Assembly: GCA_002407775.1 (NCBI GenBank)
Contig: DHOP01000044.1
Span: 1 to 20,971, forward strand
Reading direction: 5' to 3'
Length of the DNA stretch: 20,971 nucleotides
DNA from: Prevotella sp. UBA5387
GTDB lineage: Bacteria > Bacteroidota > Bacteroidia > Bacteroidales > Bacteroidaceae
Part shown: positions 15,818 to 20,971 of the stretch, piece after piece
Layout of the letters: every line of letters starts with the position of its first letter
How positions within the stretch are numbered: the stretch's first letter is position 1
Notes under the pieces: generated by a model
The model's database searches: none
What the model saw: only the letters and a program-made list of their open reading frames with translations
What the model was told of the DNA's origin: nothing
Program-made: the position numbers and the translations under genes

Positions 15818-15841
15818 GCACCTATATAAGAAATCATTGTG

Positions 15842-15875
15842 AAGCGGAAGAATCTTAAATGTTTTTCCGCTTTTT
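15842..15875 (+). terminator. Intrinsic terminator after the KASIII gene
   Basis: AAGCGGAA (15842-15849) pairs with TTCCGCTT (15865-15872), an 8-bp stem around a 15-nt loop, followed by T residues to 15875. It lies 24 bp after the KASIII stop codon. The right part of this hairpin also encodes the last residues of the transposase fragment on the other strand. Confidence 0.7.
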
Positions 15876-16043
15876 GCTGTCCATTACCGTGTATTTTTCC
15901 ATCTGAACATCAAATACCTTGCAGAATTCGTCTGCCATAAAGAATATTTCCATAACTTTGTCTTCGGCGAACATAGCGAGAGTTGTTTGTAACAATTTGG
16001 AATTCAATAACTTAAACGTATAACAATTTTCCATGTTCACCAA
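15855..16043 (-). pseudogene. N-terminal remnant of an IS982-family transposase
   Basis: The minus-strand frame contains, from the ATG at 15974, MFAEDKVMEIFFMADEFC, continuing KVFDVQMEKYTVMDSKKRKNI and then a stop. From memory this matches the first residues of Bacteroidota IS982-type DDE transposases, which continue with a conserved segment after the KKRK-type basic stretch. Here the protein ends after 39 residues and the DDE domain is absent, so this is a dead fragment. The upstream in-frame part (to 16043) may be IS leader sequence. Terminal inverted repeats could not be identified. Assignment is by recognition of the motif only. Confidence 0.6.
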
Positions 16044-16116
16044 ATCTATTCTAAACTTTATTTCGTCGAACTCACGTTAAATAAGTAGCAATAATGATAA
16101 TATGGAGTTTTTTTCC

Positions 16117-16124
16117 TATTTTTG
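16117..16124 (+). promoter_or_regulatory. -7 promoter element of the ATPase-DUF4435 operon
   Basis: TATTTTTG fits TAnnTTTG. No TTTG is present 19-21 bp upstream. Transcription would start around 16131, only about 18 nt before the ATG at 16149, so the leader would be very short. Confidence 0.45.
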
Positions 16125-16148
16125 CAAATAAACCATCACCTCCTTATC

Positions 16149-16970
16149 ATGCAGAAATACGCAGACTACATTAGGCAAATAGAGATTGAGTCGCTTTGGA
16201 GCGGAAAAAGACATATTGTGTGGGACCTTGACCGACAGGTCAATATCCTTAGCGGTATCAATGGTGAAGGCAAGTCGACCATTCTCAACAAGGTGGTGAA
16301 AGGCTTGTCGTCTGAAGGCGAATTTCCTAGTCACATGCTCAAGGGGGTAAACCTTATAGTAGAACCAGAGGATGCTAAATGGATCAGATACGATATCATT
16401 AGAAGCTTCGATCGTCCATTGATCAATGCAGAATCGTTAACGAAGGTAGAGATGGCTTTGGTTACCGAACTTGACTGGCAAATCTATAAGCTACAGAGAA
16501 AGTACCTCGATTACCAGGTTAATATCGGCAATCGCATCATTCAAGCCCTGCAAAGCGGTGAGCCAAACGCCGCAGAGCATGCACAACAAATATCAGAGCC
16601 GAAGCAGAAGTTTCAGAATTTCATGGATGATCTGTACAAGGAGACTGGGAAAAAGATTATCAGAACTGAAAACGAAATCAAGTTCACACAGATTGGAGAG
16701 ACACTATCACCCTACCAATTGTCTAGCGGTGAAAAGCAAATCCTTGCTATACTTCTCACAGTACTTATTGAGGACAACAAGAATTATGTGCTCTTCATGG
16801 ATGAACCTGAGGTGAGTTTGCATGTGGAATGGCAAAAGCAACTCATCGACTTGATACTAGCGCTAAACCCAAACGTTCAAATCATTCTCACAACACACAG
16901 CCCAGCCGTCATCATGAATGGCTGGATTGACAAAGTGACAGAGGTGAGTGACATCACGGATAAGGTTTAA
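16149..16970 (+). CDS. Compact AAA_15/AAA_21-type ATPase (AriA-like partner of DUF4435)
   Basis: This 273-residue ABC/SMC-type ATPase has Walker A GINGEGKST (36-44, K42 and S43), the ABC signature LSSGEKQ (191-197), Walker B VLFMDEPE (213-220, D218 and E219) and an H-loop TTHSP with H250. The central part (about 100-175) is a helical insertion, shorter than a full coiled-coil. No nuclease or Toprim domain is attached; that function would lie in the next gene, 27 bp downstream, a DUF4435 protein. AAA_15 plus DUF4435 is the make-up of PARIS (AriA/AriB), and related ATPases occur in OLD/Gabija systems. ATG 16149 is preferred over a TTG at 16122, which lies inside the -7 box. ATPase function is secure; a defence role is inferred from the pairing. 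Confidence 0.88.
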   Translation: MQKYADYIRQIEIESLWSGKRHIVWDLDRQVNILSGINGEGKSTILNKVVKGLSSEGEFPSHMLKGVNLIVEPEDAKWIRYDIIRSFDRPLINAESLTKVEMALVTELDWQIYKLQRKYLDYQVNIGNRIIQALQSGEPNAAEHAQQISEPKQKFQNFMDDLYKETGKKIIRTENEIKFTQIGETLSPYQLSSGEKQILAILLTVLIEDNKNYVLFMDEPEVSLHVEWQKQLIDLILALNPNVQIILTTHSPAVIMNGWIDKVTEVSDITDKV

Positions 16971-16997
16971 CGTGACCATAACAAGAGGTATCTGATT

Positions 16998-18023
16998 ATG
17001 GGCAGACGACTACGCGACAACCTGACATCATCCTATTTCGAGGCAGCCAACCGACTAGCCTCTAAAGATGCGCGACAAAAAATCATCGCATACGTAGAGA
17101 GTTACGACGACGTTTTCTTTTGGAGGCAGGTACTGAGCCTGGTCGAAACTGACAAGGTTTACTTCGAAGTTACCCTACCCTCACGCACCGATCACTTGGA
17201 AAGAGGCAAGAAGGCCGTACTCATGCAACTCCTGTCTCGCAACGTTGGACAGGCAATGATTGCTTGTGTTGACGCCGACTATGATTATTTGGAACAGGGT
17301 GCAACACCCACTTCAAAAGAAATCATCAGCAATCCTTACATATTCCACACCTATGTCTATGCCATAGAGAACATGCAATGCTATGCGCCGTCGCTTCACG
17401 ATGTCTGCGTGGCGGTGACACTCAATGACCATTTTGTGTTCGACATGGAGAAATATCTCAGCGATTACTCAGAGGCTATCTATCCTCTGTTTCTTTGGAG
17501 CATATGGTATTACCGCACACCAAACTATGGACGGTTCACCATCACCGACTTTCTGAAGGTCATTGAGACGGGAAACTTCACATTCAACGGTGCCGGACTC
17601 ATCATCAAGAATATACGGCGAAAAGTAGGGAAGAAGTTGGAACAACTACAGTTACAAAATCCCAACACCTACAAAAGCATGAACAAGGTGAAGGACGACA
17701 TCAGGAATCTTGGTGTTACCCCAAGCACTACTTATCTTTATATTCAGGGCCATCATCTCTTCGATAGAATCGTGATGCCCATGCTCACGAAGGTTTGCGA
17801 GAAACTTGTAAATGAAAGGGAGAACCAAATCTCTCGGCAAAGTGTACACGACACCCAACGAAGGAACGAACTTTCAAGCTATTCACATAGCGTAGAAGAT
17901 ATACAAGCCATGCTTAAGAAGAATGCCGGCTATATGCGCTCTGAGCAATTTCGGCGCATCAAAGACGACTTAGAAAAATTTCTGCAAAGCCTTGAAAACA
18001 CTCCCAACCAAGAAAAAATATAA
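16998..18023 (+). CDS. DUF4435 (Toprim-like) protein, AriB-like
   Basis: This 341-residue protein has Toprim-type acidic motifs: E34 and D38 in AYVESYDDVFFW, D92 and D94 (and D96) in IACVDADYDYL, and E124 in YAIENMQCY. GHHLFDRIVMP near 265-275 is another segment I associate with DUF4435. All metal-binding positions are present, so it should be catalytically competent. In PARIS, AriB of this family is a Toprim nuclease that is released from its ATPase partner AriA when a phage trigger is sensed and that cleaves host tRNA. The C-terminal 70 residues are charged and helical, possibly a partner-binding tail. AAGAGG nine bases before the ATG is an acceptable ribosome-binding site. Activity and target are inferred. 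Confidence 0.85.
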   Translation: MGRRLRDNLTSSYFEAANRLASKDARQKIIAYVESYDDVFFWRQVLSLVETDKVYFEVTLPSRTDHLERGKKAVLMQLLSRNVGQAMIACVDADYDYLEQGATPTSKEIISNPYIFHTYVYAIENMQCYAPSLHDVCVAVTLNDHFVFDMEKYLSDYSEAIYPLFLWSIWYYRTPNYGRFTITDFLKVIETGNFTFNGAGLIIKNIRRKVGKKLEQLQLQNPNTYKSMNKVKDDIRNLGVTPSTTYLYIQGHHLFDRIVMPMLTKVCEKLVNERENQISRQSVHDTQRRNELSSYSHSVEDIQAMLKKNAGYMRSEQFRRIKDDLEKFLQSLENTPNQEKI

Positions 18024-18094
18024 GATTCCCATCATTTTTTTGTAGTTTTCCAAGCATCATCTGCGTCTAACGGGTGAACTTATTCTTGAAAAAG

Positions 18095-18466
18095 ATGGAG
18101 ACAAGCGACAACGAACAACAATTTTTCAGCCTCGTCCGAGAGCACAAGAGCACCATCTACACCGACGCAGAGTTTATGAGTGGAGATCTTGTCACCGTCT
18201 CCCGCCATTTGGTAAAGATGAGGCAACAACGCAAGAAACTTATGGTTATTGAATATTTCACCTTGGTTATATGGTTAATCTGGTTTTACGCCGAACTATA
18301 CTGTGGATTTTTGGCAAAAGTCATCGATAAGGCAGAATTGATCATAATGGTCATCTGTGGTCTTATCGGTGGTATAATTGGCACTATCTTAAGCATCAAG
18401 TTCTATCAAAAGAAACAAAACGTCACCGATGAAATCATACACCAGATCAAATCGCTCACGAGATAA
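18095..18466 (+). CDS. Small two-helix membrane protein with a sigma-factor-like N-terminus
   Basis: This 123-residue protein is not assigned to a family. Residues 1-22 (METSDNEQQFFSLVREHKST, then IY) closely resemble the beginning of Bacteroidales ECF sigma factors (FxxLVREHKxTIYTVCYMF). From residue 24 the sequence departs to DAEFMSGDLVTVSRHLVKMR, a basic amphipathic segment, then two membrane helices (about 54-71 and 83-104) and a charged cytoplasmic tail. Small two-helix proteins often follow ECF sigma genes in this group, so an in-frame deletion joining the two is possible. ATG 18095 is preferred over a GTG at 18074. It lies 71 bp after the DUF4435 gene and 39 bp before the TraB gene start; whether it belongs to the ATPase-DUF4435 unit is unknown. 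Confidence 0.7.
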   Translation: METSDNEQQFFSLVREHKSTIYTDAEFMSGDLVTVSRHLVKMRQQRKKLMVIEYFTLVIWLIWFYAELYCGFLAKVIDKAELIIMVICGLIGGIIGTILSIKFYQKKQNVTDEIIHQIKSLTR

Positions 18467-18505
18467 TTAAACAATAATATCATGCAAACATTAAAACAAG
18501 AAAAA

Positions 18506-19414
18506 ATGAAAAAGTTAATGATTTCACTGCTCCTGCTTTGTGCATGCACAATCGGAGCCAACGCACAACTGCTTTACAAGATTTCGGGAAAAGGTCTTAA
18601 GGCCCCCTCTTACATCATTGGCACTCACCATTTGGCTAAGACGAGCTTTGTGGACAGCATTCCCGGAGTCAAAGATGCTCTTGCAAGTTGTGCTCAGGTG
18701 TACGGCGAGCTACCCTGGGACGACATGATGAATCCAGATAGCATAAAGTATATGCAAAGCGCCATGATGTTGCCTCAGGGCCAAAAGTTAAGCGATGTGC
18801 TCTCCGTCGAACAATATCAAAAGCTTAATGCCTATTTGAAGAGTCTATTACAGACCGACCTAACAAACCCTATGCTTGAGGCGCAGATGGGCCAGTTCAC
18901 TCCGACAACTATCAACACACAACTTTCGCTCATCTCGTACTTGATGAAACATCAGGGCGACTTCAATCCAAACAACACCATCGATCAGTACTTCCAGAAA
19001 GAGGCAAAGAAAGAAGGTAAACCGGTCGGCGGATTAGAGACCGTTGCCTTTCAAACACAGGTACTCCTGAGAGGGAATACCATGGAGCGACAAGTAGAAC
19101 TATTGATGTGCTTCCTTGATAATGCAAAGTTCGCGGAAGAGATGACGGAAGAGATGAGCAAAGCTTTCTACGCTCAGGATTTAAAGGGTATCAAGGAAGT
19201 AATGGACGTGAAGTTAAACACCTCTTGCGACGAAACGCCAGAGGAAGAAGCTGCCTCTATCGATAATCGTAATGCAGACTGGCTCAAAAAGATGCCAACC
19301 ATCATGGCTGGAAATAGCACTTTCTTTGCCGTAGGTGCGGCTCATCTTCCAGGTGAGAAGGGCGTGCTCGAAGGGCTTCAACGACTTGGATATAAGGTAG
19401 AAGGCGTAAAATAA
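18506..19414 (+). CDS. TraB/GumN family exported protein
   Basis: With the start at 18506 the protein has 302 residues and begins with a clear signal peptide (MKKLMISLLLLCACTIGANA, cleavage after residue 20). An in-frame ATG at 18482 would add eight residues and cannot be excluded. The TraB/GumN hallmarks are present: YIIGTHHLAK (36-45), GGLET (175-179, E178) and FFAVGAAHLPGEKGVLEGL near 273-291 with H280. The family shares the Tiki/TraB fold and in some members acts as a metal-dependent protease; the two GxxH motifs and the glutamate are the expected metal ligands. The protein is likely periplasmic. Substrate is unknown. It lies between the small membrane protein and the amidohydrolase pseudogene without an obvious terminator. 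Confidence 0.88.
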   Translation: MKKLMISLLLLCACTIGANAQLLYKISGKGLKAPSYIIGTHHLAKTSFVDSIPGVKDALASCAQVYGELPWDDMMNPDSIKYMQSAMMLPQGQKLSDVLSVEQYQKLNAYLKSLLQTDLTNPMLEAQMGQFTPTTINTQLSLISYLMKHQGDFNPNNTIDQYFQKEAKKEGKPVGGLETVAFQTQVLLRGNTMERQVELLMCFLDNAKFAEEMTEEMSKAFYAQDLKGIKEVMDVKLNTSCDETPEEEAASIDNRNADWLKKMPTIMAGNSTFFAVGAAHLPGEKGVLEGLQRLGYKVEGVK

Positions 19415-19523
19415 AAACGCCCTCGGCAATAATCTTATTTAACATAAAAGGTTCTCCCTCTTTCCATATTAGTGTTTATATCTGTTTCTCGATTATTATA
19501 GACAAGATTAAATATTTGGAAAT

Positions 19524-20678
19524 ATGACAGAAAAAGATTTGCTAGGATATCAGAGAGACATGGAAACGTGGATGGATCATATTCACGAGAATCCAGAACT
19601 ATCCATGGAAGAGGAGGACACCGCACCGTATATTGCCTCCGTTTTGAAGAGCTTTGGCGGTTGGGAAGTCACTGAGGGTGTCGGAAAATATGGCATCGTT
19701 GCCAGCATGACCGTGTGAGACGGCAAGAAGTCCATTGGCCTACGTGCCGATTTCGATGCCATTCCTACACAGGAAGACAATCTCCTGCCTTACAAGAGCC
19801 ACAATCCAGGTGTTGCACACCTATGCGGACATGACGGCCACACGACGATGCTGCTCGGTGCCGGAAAATATCTCGCCGATCATCCTGACTTCAATGGCAC
19901 CGTCCGCCTTATATTTCAACCTGGCGAGGAGACAATGCAAGGTGGTCCATCAATGATTGCCGATGGTCTCTTCGAACGCTTCCCAGTGGATATGGTGTTT
20001 GGAATGCATAACATTCCTGGACTTGAGCGTGGGAAATTCTATTTCAAGGCAGGTCAATTGATGTCTGCCGTGGACAATTGGGAAATCGTTCTTACTGGAA
20101 AGGGAAGTCATGGTTCGATGCCCGAACTGAGCATAGACCCCATTGTTTGCGGCTCTTCATTGGTGATGTCACTTCAGACCATCGTGTCTCGTAATGTTTC
20201 TCCATTCCACAATACCGTTGTCAATGTTGGTGCATTCAATGCGGGTATCGCTGGCAACTCAGTGCCCCAAAACGCCACACTAAAGATAAGTGTGCGCAAT
20301 ATGGATAATGATGACCGCATCATGGTGCTCGATAAGATTCGTCTTATTACCAAGGCAACAGCTGAAGCGTATAATTGCCAGTATGAGATTCACGAGGGAC
20401 AACCAGGCACTGTGCTCATCAACGACGAAGAAGCCACACGTTTTGCAACATTAGCGGCACAGGACACGTTTGGCAAGGATCGTGTGTTCACGGACGTACA
20501 TCCCTATATGAGTAGTGAGGACTTTGCCTTCATGCTTGAGAAAAAGAAAGGTAACTATTGTATGCTTGGTAATGGAGACACTCAGATGGTTCACCATCCA
20601 CGATATGTCTTCGACCAGTCCAACCTCCCCGTCGGCGCCGCTTATTGGGTGAGCTTGGTGCAACATTATCTGAAATAA
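19524..20678 (+). pseudogene. M20-family amidohydrolase gene with an in-frame TGA at codon 65
   Basis: The reading frame covers 384 residues of an M20D-type N-acyl-amino-acid amidohydrolase (hippurate/IAA-amino acid hydrolase family), a dimetal enzyme. Ligands visible across the frame are C101 and H103 (HLCGHDGHTTM), E135 and E136 (FQPGEETMQGG), H162 (GMHNIPG) and a C-terminal HPYMSSEDF. A TGA at 19716-19718 stops translation after 64 residues (ASMTV-stop-DGKK). At this point homologues usually have a glycine or other small residue, so a GGA-to-TGA change is the simplest explanation. The next in-frame ATG (19848) comes after C101-H103, so a restart product would lack metal ligands. All else is intact, suggesting recent inactivation or a sequence error. 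TGA is a normal stop here (murK), and no selenocysteine context was seen. Confidence 0.85.
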
Positions 20679-20720
20679 CAGATCCCTGTCCTTTATAATC
20701 ATCCCAAGGGATAAACCTTT

Positions 20721-20758
20721 ATCTCCCAGTAGCAGTCCTATGTTACTGGGAGATTTTG
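20721..20758 (+). terminator. Intrinsic terminator after the amidohydrolase gene
   Basis: ATCTCCCAGTA (20721-20731) pairs perfectly with TACTGGGAGAT (20744-20754) around a 12-nt loop, followed by TTTTG. It lies 42 bp after the stop codon. Confidence 0.85.
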
Positions 20759-20821
20759 TATTCACTTACCAATTATTAGGGTCCGGTGAACTATGTATAT
20801 GCTTCAGTAAAAGGCTGAATC

Positions 20822-20971
20822 TTAGGATATTATGATATATCCTAAAGTACAGGGGCTTGCTTGTCATCGTGTTATTCATAAAGGGTGGCAACAGCACCGA
20901 TAGGTGCTGAATATTCGTAACCGCGGACAAAGTCCGTGGACTCATGACAGATGATTTATCAGTGCCGATAG
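20822..20971. repeat. Cluster of small hairpins, REP-like, running off the right edge
   Basis: Several close inverted repeats occur in 150 bp without a gene: TTAGGATAT/ATATCCTAA (20822-20845, 6-nt loop), AGCACC-GATA-GGTGCT (about 20894-20909), and CCGCGGAC-AAA-GTCCGTGG (about 20922-20940). The window ends in CAGTGCCGATAG, which repeats the CAGCACCGATAG of the second hairpin with one change and may begin another. Such runs recall the REP sequences linked to RAYT (Y1 transposase) genes in Bacteroidota, but no transposase is present in the window. Confidence 0.5.

Larger units (their letters stand above)
15818..16148. other. Intergenic region with terminator and IS remnant
   Basis: This 331-bp gap contains the KASIII terminator, a transposase fragment on the minus strand and a -7 promoter box for the ATPase gene. 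Nothing else with clear structure was seen between about 16044 and 16110, which is AT-rich. Confidence 0.6.

Noticed and set aside
19716..19718. TGA read as selenocysteine or glycine
   Set aside because: TGA ends murK in the same window, the M20 family has no catalytic residue at this position, and no SECIS-like hairpin was recognised just after it.

Overview
The window looks like a chromosomal segment of a Bacteroidales bacterium, most likely from the Prevotellaceae. Several upstream regions carry the Bacteroidota promoter form (TTTG, 19-21 bp, TAnnTTTG), for example at 283-313, 5461-5492 (minus strand), 10321-10352 (minus strand) and 10450-10481. Strong Shine-Dalgarno sequences are almost absent. 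The gene content (MurNAc salvage cluster, Bacteroides-type malate dehydrogenase, SusC-type CarboxypepD_reg domain, DUF3737, IS982 remnant) fits the same group. The genus is an inference from gene style only. TGA ends murK, so the standard bacterial code applies. No rRNA, tRNA or CRISPR array was seen.

Region 1 (1-3649) is a peptidoglycan salvage cluster: an AmpG/MurT-like permease, a BadF-type sugar kinase (MurK) and the etherase MurQ. Together they would import MurNAc or muropeptide sugar, phosphorylate it and convert MurNAc-6-P to GlcNAc-6-P. Region 2 (3650-8190) holds an aminopeptidase P on the minus strand, divergent from malate dehydrogenase. A secreted CarboxypepD_reg-domain protein follows and ends at a perfect 21-bp-stem terminator shared with the next, convergent operon. 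Region 3 (8207-10233, minus strand) is a two-gene operon of a beta-helix DUF3737 protein and a PatB/MalY C-S lyase. Region 4 (10602-13043) is a single 813-residue sulfur-handling protein that fuses CoA-disulfide reductase, rhodanese, TusA and DsrE-like domains.

Region 5 (13044-16148) is the most accessory-looking part. A 697-bp gap carries four palindromic repeats spaced exactly 22 bp apart. It also carries a promoter with a good -7 box, no recognisable -33 box, and a perfect palindrome where a class II activator would sit. This promoter leads into a DUF6448 protein with a histidine at the predicted mature N-terminus, then a single-cluster ferredoxin, then a ketoacyl-ACP synthase III broken by one extra A in an A6 run. 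A leftover N-terminal piece of an IS982-type transposase follows.

Region 6 (16149-18466) is a compact ABC-type ATPase followed by a DUF4435 (Toprim-like) protein, the same pairing of families as the AriA/AriB genes of the PARIS anti-phage system. Next is a small two-helix membrane protein whose first residues look like the start of an ECF sigma factor. Region 7 (18506-20971) is a TraB/GumN-family secreted protein and an M20 amidohydrolase gene interrupted by an in-frame TGA. The window closes with a terminator and a cluster of small hairpins resembling REP-type repeats.
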